A stretch of DNA of 64,000 nt from Thozetella sp. PMI_491. Its lineage: Eukaryota > Ascomycota > Sordariomycetes > Chaetosphaeriales > Chaetosphaeriaceae. Shown piece after piece: positions 11,536-24,151 of the stretch. The first letter of the stretch is position 1. Each line of letters begins with the position of its first letter. The DNA is taken from NCBI GenBank assembly GCA_021432635.1, contig MU270038.1, positions 434,001 to 498,000 of the forward strand. Direction: 5' to 3'. Both the position numbers and the translations under genes were made by a program. Below the pieces are notes generated by a model. The model saw only the letters and a list, made by a program, of their open reading frames with translations, was not told where the DNA came from and ran no database searches.

Positions 11536-14290
11536 ATGGCGGCCTATGTCGCCCTCCCGCCGTTGGAAACGGCAATTGATGGGTCCGCCGAGTCGATGCC
11601 AAGGCCCGGCGCGAGCCCGGTGCCTCGGAGCGTGTCGCCGCCAGCCGATGGGTCGGACAACGAGGACCTGGTCTTATACGGTGATCAGGATGACGCCCAG
11701 TCCATCATCCAGCCGGCCATGAGCCCCGTGGCAACCCGTCTTACCTCGCCCAAGACCCCAGCGGCCGAGAAGGCTGCTGCCCTCGAGAACCTCTCCGGCG
11801 GCGACCTATTCGACTCAATGGTATCTGGGCGGGCGCAAGGACCTGCCCGGCCGTCATCTATGTTCTTCTCGCCGACGACATCATCATCGGCCGCGCCTCT
11901 GTCTCCTAGGAAGCTGAGCAAGCGTTCCCCATATGAGGGCAGAGAGAGGGGTATGACGCTGGGGCAGCTCCCGGCCTCTCAGCCCTTAAAGCGTGATTTC
12001 CCTTCACCATGGCAATCCGGCCCCAAAGATCTGGTGGTAAAAGAACCACCGCAGTCGACAAAAGGTGCAATGGCCAGTGCCATTGGCGGCCAAGCCAGAT
12101 CTCGTCGAGCCTCGTCCATGGGGGAGAATGCCCTAAAGCGGCTCTCTCGAGCCCTAGATTCGATTACTATTCCGACTCATCTGATACCCACTCTCTCTAC
12201 ACCCTCATTCTTATCGCCGACCCCGTCTCCAAGGGATCTTCAACCTTCATCATTGCTAAAATTGACCCCCCCACCGGTACCCGAACGGTCCCCGAACCGG
12301 CAGCCCACCCTCATATCGCCCTTCAACCTTCCCCCGCCCCAGGAGGATCCCTCTCTTCCGTTCCCCGAGTTGCCCGGTCCACCCCGGCGGCCCTCGGCGG
12401 TTTCCAAGCAGTCCTACCGACTTAGGCGGTCCATGTCGAATGATTCGCTACTCTACAACTCCCTATCTCGGGTTTCATCGTTTGGGGACGATGACCGGTT
12501 CGTTAATGTCCGGGAGCAGATCAATTCAAGACTAAAGGCCATTATGGACAGCTGGGATGGGCCGTCTTTCAAGTTACCCCAGCTGCCCCAGCTACCTAGT
12601 CAGTACTTGCTTCACATGAACAGATCGAAGACATATGCTTACGTGTACAGACATTTTGCCCGGGCCCTTGAGGAAACAACCATCACTATCGCCAGACTCA
12701 TCGCCTGACATGCGCCAATCGGGATCTGTACGCAACCCCCCTCGAGAGGCTCCTTCGACTCTCGATAGTCTCCTAGCGAGCTTGACTGGCGATGTTGTCA
12801 TCATGGGAGGCTATAGGGGCTCCATACTGCGCTCAGCGCAAGGCCCTCCTCATCGACGCCTTTGGGCTCCGGTCAAGGTTGGCCTGAACATTCGCAAGGT
12901 TGACCTCGAAGTGGGCCTTGACCCCGAAGACGAAGAGAACATGGAGAAGCATATCTTTTCCTCCGGGATGCTTCAAAACATTGGCCCCGTCGACATCTCT
13001 CGGCGCTTGTTCAAGAAGCTGCGGGACTCTGAGAATGTACGGAATGGGAAACTCAGGATTCATGACTACGGTTACGACTGGCGGCTGAACCCTCATCTCC
13101 TGTCCCGAAAGCTCGTCCAATTTCTCGAAAAGCTTCCCTCAAACAGCTCGAACGCACCTGCAGATCAGAAGGGGGCGCTCGTCATTGCACACAGCCTAGG
13201 CGGTGTCATCACACGGCACGCTGTGAACCAGCGACCAGAATTGTTTTCCGGGGTCGTCTTTGCGGGAGCCCCACAGCGTTGTATCAACATATTAGGACCT
13301 ATACGAAATGGAGATGCGGTTATGCTCAACGAAAAGGTGCTGACGGCCCAGGTCAACTTCTCACTTCGGACTTCGTTTGTCTTCCTCCCTGAAGATGGCT
13401 ACTGTTTCGTCGACAAGCACACAAAGGAGGAGTACCGTATCGACTTCTACGACGTAAACAACTGGATCAAGTACCGACTCTCCCCATGCATCGGAGAACC
13501 AGTCGCGGCAATGCCACGACACGGCCCCCTGAGCTCTCTCCTCAACCTGCCGGACCTCGCTCTCCGCAGTCGAAGCAACAGCCAGACCAAGAATGGACAA
13601 GCCCCAGCTCGTGGCGCTGAGCAAACCTCGAATGTTTTCGTTGAAGCGGCCCGCCGAGCAACGGCTGACTTCGCCGTCTTCAAAGATCGCACCCTTGCGC
13701 CGCAGATGCACTCGTCTTCCGCTTGGCAGGAGCCGGCGCCTTCCCCACCCCTCTCGTCCACGCTTCTCTCTGGCCGACTTGTCCCTGGCCAAGAGCGCCA
13801 TCTTGAGTACCTTACGCGCACGCTTGCTGAGACAAAGCGCTTCCGGTCCGAGCTCGCACACCGTCCCGAGCACCAAGCTGTCAATACCTACCCGCCCATG
13901 GCAGTGATCTACGGGAAAGACACCCCCACTACCGCCGGCGCGAAGGTGACGAGCCGCGAGGCCATTCCCTCATCTGAGGCATACGACGAGCTATTTTTTG
14001 GGAGCGGAGACGGCGTCGTGCTTGCTAAGGAGGCCATGTTGCCCCCTGGCTACGAGCTTGTCAAGGGAGGGAGGGTGTGCACTGACCGAGGGCATATCTC
14101 GATTCTCGGCGATCTAGTAGCTGTTGGCAGAGCCATGGAAGCTATCGTCAGAGGCCGCAAGAAGGGCATTGGTATGGGACCCGGGTTTGGGAAGGAAAGG
14201 AGAGGACCAGTCGTACCACAATCCGCCGTGGGTCTGGGAATTGATAACGACAAGGCGAGAGAATCTAATCTGGTGTCGGTTGAGGGATAG
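11536..14290 (+). CDS. LCAT/PDAT-type alpha/beta-hydrolase with long disordered head
   Basis: Exons 11536..12598 and 12651..14290 (52-base intron, A|GTCAGT to TACAG) give 900 residues. The first 390 or so are rich in Ser and Pro and look disordered. The second part is a serine hydrolase: TGDVVIMGGYRGSILRS (oxyanion-loop region, about 400-415), RIHDYGYDWR, the nucleophile elbow VIAHSLGGVITRH (Ser 536), and near the end VCTDRGHISILGD, whose His 836 is a good candidate for the catalytic His. This layout resembles the lecithin:cholesterol acyltransferase / phospholipid:diacylglycerol acyltransferase superfamily, though substrate and acceptor cannot be told. No membrane anchor or signal peptide is evident, so a cytosolic or peripheral enzyme is inferred. 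Confidence 0.8.
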
Positions 14291-14931
14291 GAGGGTGCTT
14301 CGTGTCGGGGCCAAAGGGCCAGGATATGGGAAGAAAACTGGGAACTGTACGATGCTCTAATGATGTAATGTTTGTGAGGATCGTGTTTTGGGGTTTTGGG
14401 TAACGCGGAGAAAAGGGAGTCTTAGACAGCCACAGGGACAAATATAGAGGCGGCCGGGCGACTGGCGACTGGCGACTGGCGACTCTATCTTCCTTCGCCA
14501 GGTAGATAAAAAGCGAGCTTGATACAGTACCTATCCTAGGTCTTTCGAGTAACACAAAATATTGTGGAATAGGGGCAGTCGTAAAGAAGTGCTTGGGCAC
14601 TGCATAAGAAGTTATTTACATCAGGACAAAGCTCTTTCCTCGCACAAACAGTCGCGCGCCGCCTAGAGACGGCGACAAGCTCGTTCCTAGAGGCACAATT
14701 GAGGCTTGATCCGGCAGCAGACATGCGTGCACTTTCGTAGATCTATGATTGGCCAAGGCTGCAGGGTAAAGAATCCCTGCACCGATATGATGCGATACGT
14801 TTGATAACAGTCTCTAGGCTTCTCTCATCTACCCCTCGATTAACAAGCTCTCTCACCTTTTCGTTCAACAATCATCCCCTTAGTCCTCCCCCCTTTACTT
14901 TTTCGTCGCATCTCAGCTTAATTCCGCGTAG
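14291..14931. other. Intergenic with a 7-base tandem repeat
   Basis: This 641-base spacer lies between two genes on the plus strand. It has a short tandem repeat of ACTGGCG (about 3.7 copies, 14459-14484). The last 100 bases are CT-rich, as expected for a fungal leader before the ATG at 14932. Confidence 0.45.
14459..14484. repeat. Short tandem repeat, 7-base unit
   Basis: The unit ACTGGCG is repeated about 3.7 times without mismatch in the 3' region of the hydrolase gene. Confidence 0.85.
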
Positions 14932-15869
14932 ATGTCGGACGGCCGAGTACTGCGCATCGTCACAAGCGCGACCTTCCTCCCCGCCTTTCCGCTCTGCCTC
15001 GCCCATGGCGTAGTCTCGCACTCGCCTGTCCCCGCCGTCGGCCTCGTGCCACTTGCCTTTTCGGCCGGCACGGGCATTTTCCTGCTGGCGCGCGGGCGGG
15101 CTGGCGGGACGGCTACGGCAGGCGAGCCGGCGGCCGTGGAGGAGGGGCAGGCGGAGGGGCAGGAAGGGGAGGACTCCTCGCCGACGCGCTCCGCGCCCCA
15201 CCCATTGATCGTGTTCGCCGCTGACGTGGTCCTCGCCGTCGCGCTCATGGTGGTCCTAGTCTTTACGTGGATCCGCACCGGCCATGGCCAGCCCGCACAG
15301 CTCGCGATGCTGGCGTCTTACGCGACGATTCCGTTGCTGATCAACTTGTAAGCGACCCCTTTTGGGCGATCCGAAAGGAGCGCCCGTGCCTCTCCTTTCT
15401 ACTAAGCAGCCGCTGACCACGCTTCCTTCTTCCCCCTCGATATAGCTTGATCCACCTCTATCTTGCTGTACGCGAACTCTCCCGCGGCCTCGCCCTCCAT
15501 GGTCTGATGCAGTGGGTCGCATGGCAGGCCGTCCCACCCGACTGCCCGAACTGCAGCCACCGGCTGCGCCCGGCCAGCCCTCCGCGGCTGCCGTGGCTCG
15601 AGTCCCTCCCGCGCGTGACGGTGCCCGCGTTCCCCGCCGTGACGGTGCCCGCGCTCCCCGCCATGAGGGCGCCCGAATGGAAAGTGCCCGAGTGGCTGCG
15701 GTGGCAGCCGCGCGAGTATAACAACCTGTTTGTCGACGACGCGGAGGAGCGGTACCGAGACGAGCCCGACGAGGGCGAACCGTCGACCCGGGTCGAGGTG
15801 CCGGAGGCATCCGAGGTGAGGCCCAAGGATCGGAAGGCCAAGAACACCCCGCTCCTGGATGACGAGTGA
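14932..15869 (+). CDS. Multi-pass membrane protein with CPNC motif, unknown function
   Basis: Exons 14932..15347 and 15446..15869 (98-base GT-AG intron) give 279 residues. The N-terminal half has hydrophobic stretches at about residues 13-55 and 90-138 (for example VVLAVALMVVLVFTWIRTG), suggesting three to four membrane helices separated by an Ala/Gly/Glu-rich loop. After the splice the chain runs INFLIHLYLAVRELSRGLAL, then DCPNCSHRL, a CxxC pair that could bind metal or be redox-active, then a Pro-rich part and an acidic hydrophilic tail. I do not recognise the family; it looks like a fungus-specific integral membrane protein. The start is the first ATG after a CT-rich leader. Confidence 0.72.
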
Positions 15870-17934
15870 ACGAGGCTCTTCCCTAGAGAGCCGATAAGCT
15901 TCCTATACTGCTTCTTGACTGATGTTTGCTCCATCGTATTATACCCCAGAAGGCGTGGCTGTTCTTCTACTGCCTGTTCTTCTACTGCTACTCCTACTAC
16001 TGCTACTGTCGTTACTTGCTGTTGGATATCCCACCCGTCATTCCATATTGGCCATACTTTAGCAGCGGCCAGGTTGCGATTCATGAGGCGCCGAATATTT
16101 GTACTACGAGGGTTCGAACCTAGAGCGCCGGAGAGTGAAGCACGGAATTGGCAATTGATGCATGCTTGGGTACTCGTCATTACCGATCCCGCTAGGACGC
16201 CTCAGGCCAAGCTGTCCCAGTGCACCCAGCAGGGCTGTACGGGATATACTGTGCGTATGATAGTGTCATCTTCGCGAGATATTACCACGCTTGTCGGCAT
16301 GCTTGCTGAACACTAGGATCTGCACCTAAGAATGTGAGACGTACAGCTTTGATCGGGGCGGTTCAGGAGTCGCTGCCACCGGCTCTGCTTGCCGGCCTGG
16401 GCGTTCCACCGTGACCGAAGGTGCCGATATCTTGTCCTACATGGCAGTCGCTTGGACTAGCCGGCTGTCACAGAATACGGCGATGCCCGGTAGATAAGCT
16501 ATTTGTCCAGAGAGAGGGTGGCTTGCCGAATGCCCTGCCGAACGCCCTGCTTGTGTGTTTGCAGCGCATGCAGGAGCTTCTTCGCATTTGTCTCGTGTGC
16601 GTCAGCCTTATCATGTCATCACCAGCAGAGGGGAACGGGGTGGGGGGTGCCTTCTGTTTTGAAGTGTCACCCTTGCCAACTCTGCCTAATACGTCAAGGG
16701 GGGCTGCCCAGCAGCTGTGCAACAGTCGGGTTGTCTTCGTCAGATAAGGGGGACACGGACACAGACACGGATACGTACGGAAGGGGGCGGCGCGGCGAGA
16801 CATGAGACGGATTACGGATTGAGGATAGTCGGCTTGGGGGAGCACAGATATGCTCTTCTCCCGCCTAGCTCTTGGTTTGGGGAAGGGAGGAAGGCAGTAG
16901 TGTTGGCGTTGCCGGGCTGCGGATGACGCCGTTGGCACCCCCCCGACCAGAGCTCGAGTTTCCAGATCTCAAATCTGGGTAAAGCCAGAGCGCGGATCCT
17001 CAGGGTCGAGGGCGGGCAGGTGGGATGCAGGCCCGACTCTGGCGCGCTCGAAACAGACCTCGGACGTGATTGGCCGCCGGTCACGACTCTTTTTTGTTTC
17101 CTAAGCGCTTGGAAGTTGGAGGGGGTGGCCGCGACGGGGGGCCGCTGGGGACGAACCACAGGCGGTTGGCGCTCGGTGCGCTGCCGCCGCGCCGCTCGCA
17201 TTGGCTCGCTAAATGTGCCGGCTCAGCACACCACCAGCCAACCAGCTTCACCATGACGGCTATTTCTGTTCCCCTGCATACGGGTCGCCTCTGGGGGAAC
17301 CCCTTGACAGCCCTTTTTTTGGCGCCGCCCCTCCTCTTTCTTGGCGTTAGGCTCGCCTGCTGCCGCGCTCTCCATCTCGGCGCCCTGCGAGCCCTGCGAG
17401 CCCTGGTTCTTCCCCCATCTCAGGATGGGGGCCCGCCCCTCCTTCCGCCCCGGGAATCGATCTGCGGCCCAGATTGATTTGATAAATTTGGCTCGGGAGC
17501 GCGGTACCCAAATTGTCAGCGTGCTCGCCTACCCTTATTTGGCTACATCTATACCACCCCCAATGCACGCAGCTGCGGGCTGCATGCGTTAGCGCCCCCT
17601 GAGGCCTATCGGTTGGCGGCTATCTCTCTCTTTGACACAGAAGAGCAGTACAAGCCAGCAGGAAGGAGGTCGATGTCTGGGCGGCCAGCCTCCTCGCGAG
17701 CACAGAGGTATTTGTAGACGGCCTCGCCCTCCTCCCCGACGCCTTGTCTGTCCAGGCGTGATAGTTTTCCTTGGAGTTTCCTATTCCTCGTCCACGTGAA
17801 CTTGTTCCGTCCAAAGCTCCTTTCCTGGCGAAAAGGTGTTGTTACTACTCCCGGTTGTCTCTCTCAGTCTCTCCTTTTGCTCGCTTGATACCGCCTCCAT
17901 TTGACGCCCGACGTCTTACATCACCTACATCGCA
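15870..17934. other. Intergenic, 2.1 kb
   Basis: No convincing gene. A TAC/TGC trinucleotide-like patch lies at about 15968-16020. A minus-strand frame starting at 16180 has a mitochondrial-leader-like N-terminus (see findings). The last several hundred bases, CT-rich and ending at 17934, are the presumed promoter and leader of the four-helix membrane protein. Confidence 0.4.
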
Positions 17935-18662
17935 ATGGCTACCGAGAAGAACAGCGGAAACGTCTCCGACTTCGAGGTCGACTCCCACGACCGGTACTAC
18001 CAGTCTAAGGTCTCGTCTCTGCGGATGGTCGAGGGCGTCCGGGTTGGGCTTACCGCCCTTGCCCTGCTCATGGGCTTGACCATTCTGGGCGTGTCGGGCA
18101 ACTCCATCAACGCCTACAACAACACGCGTGTCTCTTCCGATTTCCTCTCCCTGGCCCTCTGGCCCAATGACTTCAACCTCCAGCCCACCGTGGCTCTCGT
18201 TGTTGGCAGCACCATCGTGCTCCTGACCAACATCATCTCTCTGGTGTTCAGCAAGGTCCGCGTGGTAAGTCACCCTCTATGCTCTGGTACGAGCGCCCCT
18301 AGCTGACAACGGCACCGCAGCTCCGCAACAGGACCATGGTACACACTTCGCTTACCTTCGCCGCTCCCCTCGTCGGCCTCGTGGCCGCTCTCATCGCCAT
18401 GGTGTTCTTCTACGCCATCAACGCGTCCAACACCTCCGACACCCTTCTCAGCTGGACCTGCCGGTGGAAGTCGATCCCCATGACCCAGCAGCCGCAGTGG
18501 GGTACACTTTGCCGCGAGAGCTGGGCCGGCGTATACCTGTCCATCCTGCTGATCCCCGTCGAGGCCGCCGTCCTGGGCGTCGCCGGCTACCAGCTCAAGG
18601 CCGAGAGGCACATTGCCGCCTACGGTCAGGCCCGCAAGGGCAGCCCCGTTTTGGAGAACTAA
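17935..18662 (+). CDS. Four-helix MARVEL-like membrane protein
   Basis: Exons 17935..18264 and 18321..18662 (56-base intron, phase 0) give 223 residues. Four hydrophobic helices are visible: about 34-55 (GLTALALLMGLTILGVSG), 85-108 (TVALVVGSTIVLLTNIISLV), 119-140 (FAAPLVGLVAALIAMVFFYA) and 183-202 (VYLSILLIPVEAAVLGVAGY). Between helices 3 and 4 lies a loop with two cysteines (SWTCRWKSIP and GTLCRESW) that could form a disulfide. Short N- and C-terminal tails are hydrophilic. This is the topology of MARVEL or claudin-like fungal membrane proteins. The specific role is unknown. The ATG follows a typical CA-rich leader. Confidence 0.8.
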
Positions 18663-20772
18663 GAAAGAGGGACACAGCTGGGAGTCTCCAATAGGGAGCA
18701 TGGTTGTGAGTGTGAGAGATGCGAGGAGAAAGGGAGAGAGAGAGCAGCAGTTCGGGTATGTGAAGTGATCTAATGATTGCGACCAAATGGGCTGGAACCG
18801 GAGGCATCTGCGGGCATCTGGGTTCAGAACTAGTCGTCCGGCGTTCTAGGGAGTCTTTCCTCCTGTAAAATGCCATGTATTATGAAAAAATCAAGTTTAA
18901 TGTCAAATCTCAACCAACAAAACCCCGGCTTGCCTGACGTCTGATGTTGTGGTGGCTTCTCGCATTGCAGTCCAAAGCTCGTTAATTCTCCCCATTCCTA
19001 CCGAAAATCATTAGAAACATTAGAAAGAAGAAAAGAAAAACAAGCCGGAAAATTAAGAACAAGGAAAAAGAAAATATTGAACGAACACGCGCCAGATTAC
19101 AGGTTCTCAGCTGGGCTCATTCTTTTTTGGAGCGAGGAGGGAGCTGAGGCGTCCGCCCGGGTCCCTGTTCTCGGGTCACGCCAGCCTATCAGAGGGGAAG
19201 GAACTCAGCCAGGCATCTACCTATGTCGTGATTATTCGCCTAGCACGTTGTGTCTGGAAGCATGGATCGCCCTCTCCCCGTGTACAGCGGTCCAATTCCG
19301 GCCTCTAATCCACTCCTGCCCGAACGAGATTTAGCATGAACGACCCAGGAGATACGAGGCCGGCGTGGCCCACCGCAAGCTAAGGTACAGCACCTACCTT
19401 ATCGACCTTGCCACTACCAGGGTCACGCGCCTGTCTCTTGGTAATCTGAGGCCTTCGCTCTTAGGACATCGAGCACACGTATACACGCCTGGGCTCCGCA
19501 CTCTATTTGGCGCCGCGCCTCTCGTGGAGAAGCCCCAGAGATCTTGGTGGAGAAATAGTGTGCGACGCCGACCCAGGCAGGGAAAAAAGGAAAGCCACGA
19601 GTCATCTTAGCACCTCGGTATATCTCTGCAATCCGTCACTCAATGCAATGCAGTGCGCCGAGCTGAAGCGCGCTGCGTGCTGCAGCCTGCCGGCGATGGG
19701 CACAGGTCCAGGTGAGAAGAAGCAAGCAGAGGCAATCAGTCCCAACCTAGCGTCCAGCTTCGCCAGGGATTCCTATCTTCCGGGGCGCAAATCCCTATAC
19801 CTTATTAAAGCCTGCATGGGCCGGCTGATGATCGCCCTCGTCTTCGATCGGACCATCCGGGGTAAGGCAGGTGCGCAGGTGCCACCGGCGCTGTGGCTTT
19901 CCATCTTGGAGATGCCGCTTGCCTTCCATGTCTCTCTCGCCCAGCTCAACCCTGCCCCCCTTTCTGAAATCCATGGGAACCCATTCCCATGGTCCTATTA
20001 GGCAATACTCATATGAATATTGTTATTTTCTTTTATATTAACTGCGATGGCCCTCGGCCTCGCCCTTTCTTATATTTCGTCTCACCTCTCTCCGTAGCTG
20101 TCCCCGTTGCTTTGACGCTTTGTCTTTCTACGGGTTCTCGTCAGGGAGATACGCCACGAGTACCAGCTTTATTTCCTCAAGCTTGGCTGTTTCCGCTTCC
20201 CTTCACCTGCATCTTCGTTTCTTACCAAGCTGCCGTGGCTGCCTTGTGTCTAAAACCCAAAAAGAGTGTACTACATCACCACCACATACGAGCAAACAAG
20301 CGCTGCCAGAGAGGCTCATGCTCTGGAAGGAGCCCCCTTTCTAAGAGAACTCCCGTCCTGCTTCTCGTCCGAAATTGGGGCCAAATTCCTCGCCTTAGCA
20401 GGCACCAAGCCGCAGCGGACAAAATAACGAGACCTCTTGAAAATTACAAGGTTCGTTCTAGCGTACCGATTCAGGGGCCAAGCGGCTTCGACTCCGGGTC
20501 GCCAGTACGCCACACGAGCCTAGCAACCCGTATCTCGAGCATACAGGGGACGTCAATTTGAAATAGCAACGAGGGGTACTTTTTACCACCACCACTACGC
20601 TCGTCCCTACGCACTTTAATACCCCCTAGCAACCGACTTGGCACCTTAGCTCCCGCTTCTCCGGGGTCCGTCTGCCTCACCATCCACGAGCGCAGCAACT
20701 TGTCCGGCCTAGCGTCCTGGATCGTCGGTGGTCCACCCCGCCAGCGCTCCTCGCAAGATTCAGTCAGCTACT
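18663..20772. other. Intergenic, 2.1 kb
   Basis: No recognisable gene. Open frames at 19507-20001 and 19989-20561 have no protein-like signals. The 3' end of the previous gene shows AT-rich sequence around 18870-18905, a possible polyadenylation region. The last 300 bases are the likely leader of the MIF-fold gene. Confidence 0.4.
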
Positions 20773-21878
20773 ATGAGTTCGCTGGCTTCGTCTACAGGCT
20801 CAAGCCTCTCAACCTTCAACCGGGCAACCCACTCCAACAAGACGCTCCCCTCACCGAAATTCACCAAGCTTTCCTTCGCCGAGCGCAAAGCGGTAATGTC
20901 GCGGCCGTCGACATCTCACATTGTCGAGGGCGACCGGCTGTTACGCGACATTGATCGCGGAGCGCCGGGGGATCCCGCCATGGATAAATCGCGACGCAAG
21001 TCGCTGTCCCGACCCGACGTCTCCAAGAGGCGAAGCACCTTCTTCGAGGATGCTTTCTCTTACAAGGAGAACAACCCGATCAAAGAGAGGGTGCGGAGCG
21101 AGTCGACCGTTCTGGCCGAGATTAAAACCAACGTCATCGTACGTGTTTATGAACCCCAGCATGCTCGTCGCCGACACTGATGTTTCCATGAGCTAGGTCA
21201 GCGACGAGTTCACGTTCCTCACAGAGCTGTCCTACCATCTATCTACGAGATATCAGCGGCCTGTGTCATCGGTCGTGGTGTCCCTCCAGCATGGGGCCTG
21301 CATGCTCTACGCCGGCACCTTCGAGCCCGCCTATGTCATGGCCATATCAGCGCTTCCCTCGCAGCTGCTGCCGGCTACTAACAAACGGAACGCCGCACTG
21401 GTACAGAAACACATGGAGGAAGCCATTGGCGTCAAGCCCGAGCGCGGCCTTCTGCGCTTCATCCCTACTGGGGAAGAAAACGTGGCCACCAACGGAAAAA
21501 CCATGGCCGGCGAGATTGACGACTTGGAGAAGAGCTCCCGGGGCCTCTTGGACGACTCGGTGAGCATCACATCGAGGAAATCGAAAGCACGAAGGAGGCT
21601 AAGCATACGGGTACATCCACTGGCACACCTGCGCGATTGGGAACCAAACTAATGCTGTGCAGTCATTTACCACATTGAAGTCCCCCTCGGCGGTCAACAT
21701 CCCAGCTCCGGAGCTCACACCCCCCACAAGCGCTGTGGACGAGTCGCCTCCGGAAATGCCCGCAGTGGAGCCTACACCGAAAGCAAGGCGGCGCAAGAGC
21801 TTCGTGGCAACAATCTTTGGGCGGTCGAGTGGGAAGAATGAGAGCCGGCCTCCTGTCCCTGAACTCCCCCGGCAGTGA
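20773..21878 (+). CDS. MIF/tautomerase-fold protein with N- and C-terminal extensions
   Basis: Exons 20773..21138, 21197..21559 and 21663..21878 give 314 residues; the introns are 58 and 103 bases and all joins are phase 0. The middle exon is almost exactly the domain: VSDEFTFLTELSYHLSTRYQ, then VVVSLQHGACMLYAGTFEPA, NKRNAALVQKHMEEAIGV and ERGLLRFIPT, which match macrophage migration inhibitory factor (conserved NKR/N, GV..ERG, phenylalanine before P). MIF-fold enzymes use an N-terminal proline as catalytic base; here the domain begins inside the chain after about 122 Ser/Arg-rich residues, so no free Pro-1 exists. The C-terminal part is Pro-rich and ends with a basic stretch (KARRRKSFVATIFGRSSGK). 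Function as a tautomerase is therefore doubtful. Confidence 0.83.
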
Positions 21879-23651
21879 ATGCTGCCCGGGACGAATCGAG
21901 GTGCTCCGCTAAAAGCCCTCAGAGTTGGGGGGGGAGGGACGGCGGATGCTGGTTCAAGTCGTTCCCCAGAGAGCATATGATAAGAATGACGGAACTAAGG
22001 ATAATCGGGGCTCTAGGGGTCAATTACACCGAGGCACTCGCCAGAGAGCATGGAATAGCATTGCATCGGAGTTTCTTTTGTCCTCAGTGTTATGGTGCTT
22101 CCTGCCCACTTTCTCAAGGGGTGGATTCCGTCGGTAGATACCAAAATATAATGATAGTCGGATCGAGTTGTTAAAAAACAAAAACAAAGGGAAAGCCCAT
22201 ATATGGCTCCGTATTATAAATGTACACTCTCACGTCTCTGAATTTACTGGTTTAGGGGCACGAGATCTCAACCCGGCTGGCTGCAAGTCTACCGGAAGAA
22301 TATAAGCTAACCGGGGCACAGTTTTGGTTTCTGAAATACAGCCTCCCGGTTTATGCATTGAGCTAGGCATGAGCCTACCCCGCATCGGTGAGACAGGCCC
22401 CAAAAAGAGATTCACCTTGACGTGATAGCTGAATGGCCTCGACAAGACTCACTGGGATAAACGGCCACGGCCACGGCGCGTGAAACTCGGCGTTAATACC
22501 TATCTACCACATATTGAACCCCCCCCCCCTTCCGTCCACACGTGCCACGCTCCCTCGGCTTTTTTTTTTCCCACCCTCAGCGTTGTCGCGGGCGAGCAGA
22601 GGCTGCCGATATTGGCGCCAGACAAATTTCGAGGCTTCGCACTCTTCGCCTAACGTCAAACCTCGATCTCGGCAACCTGAGGCCGCTGCAGGAGGGATCC
22701 TCTCGGGGCGGACACTTGCTCTTTCGCGCTCCCTCCCTCGGCATAGGCCGTGATTACACGAAGTGAGACTGCAATCTGATCAAAGTCGCTACCCTCGGAC
22801 TAGGTACAAGCCAACCCCCCCCCCTCTCTGCTTCTGCCCCCAAATCCTACTCCTTGGGCGTCCTGACTGGCCTGACATAACCCGCGAGCCTGGACCTGAC
22901 TAAGATGTCGCCCGCCAGCCTGTATCACAAAACAATCACGGCCATCGTCGTCGCCTGTCCTGCGCCGTCCGCTCCTCTCCAAGGGGCCAGGAACATGCGC
23001 CGTGTGGCCGTATCGGAACCTACGCCTCGAATGCCGAGAGGGTTGTCTTGCTCTTAGCTGAGACCCTTCCGCAGCCAGTCCTGCCCAATATGGAGGTAAG
23101 CCCTGCAGATAGCCCTCGCCCCTTTCTCTGCCTAGTTTTTTCTCTGTCGTCAATCTCTGTTTAGCCCTCTAGCCCTCCCCTAGCACCTCCGTCCTCTGTC
23201 CCTCCCACCCCTGTCTCTCCTCTCCCTCCCTCCCGCGCTCGTCCTCTCTTTTTGTCGGCATGATTAGATCATGTCCAGTCGGTGTCCGTTCCCGTACCCG
23301 CTAAGCCGCCAGTCATCGGCGAGGTGCCACGGATTGGCAATCAATTCCCCTTCGGCTATGGCTTACAACACGCCCCGGCTCTTCCTTGCGGCCCTTCCGT
23401 GTTTCCTCTCCCTGGGTCCTCCAGAAGCCACGGGGGCTCGGTCCTATGGGACGGGTCCCTGCAGCAGGCAGAGGTGGGGGGATGGGGTTTCGTGACCTCT
23501 GCGTCATCGCCAGAGATATCTTTTGTCTACCCCTTGCCTACTGTGCCTACATGAGTACCTTGGCTCGCCGTCTGCATCAATGCGAAGCCACAGTTACCAG
23601 TGCTGTACGACCGTAAGATACGGGCCAGCCGGGTGTCTCCCTGGCTCCCCT

Positions 23652-23682
<31 letters not shown>

Positions 23683-24151
23683 GTATTCGGGACACCGTCA
23701 GCAGGCTGCTTCAGCACAGATCTCCTTGACCGAGAAGCATGGAGCTGCGAGGCGTCCACATAGCCCAGAGACAGGAGCCTGCAGACTCCTCGCCTGTTAC
23801 CCCTGCTATTCTGACGGCGCTGATTTTCCCGTCTTTCCTTTCGTTTGAACAACCTTCTATCTGCGTTTGCACTCTTGAGCCTCTGGTTGGCCAGTCTGGG
23901 GACAACTCATCCCGGTCCTGCAAACAGACAGCCACATTGACGAGCCGTTCCGCCCCTACCTCCATCTACCCCAGATGCCTCCACTGCCGCAAAAGCGACA
24001 ACACTACCCATCAAAAAGGGCCACAGCCCGCCGTCTACCGTGACAAAAGCTTGTCGCTGTCGTCTAGGGCGGTGGCTCAGGACGACTGCGTCTGCGTGGC
24101 CATCCTTTCTGCAGTCCTTCTCTAGAGGTTTAGGAAACCCCCCGTGACGCA
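21879..24151. other. Intergenic / possible unplaced 5' exons
   Basis: About 2.3 kb. It has poly-C (22519-22529), CT-rich sequence (about 23130-23250) and a TA/TG microsatellite (about 23652-23687). At 23090 an ATG GAG is followed directly by a good donor (GTAAGC), and from 23279 to 23554 an open frame reads SVSVPVPAKPPVIGEVPRIG, which looks coding. These could be a small gene or upstream exons of Gtr2 (see findings). Confidence 0.35.
23652..23687. repeat. TA/TG microsatellite
   Basis: Alternating purine-pyrimidine sequence, mostly TA with a few TG steps, in the region upstream of the Rag GTPase gene. Confidence 0.85.
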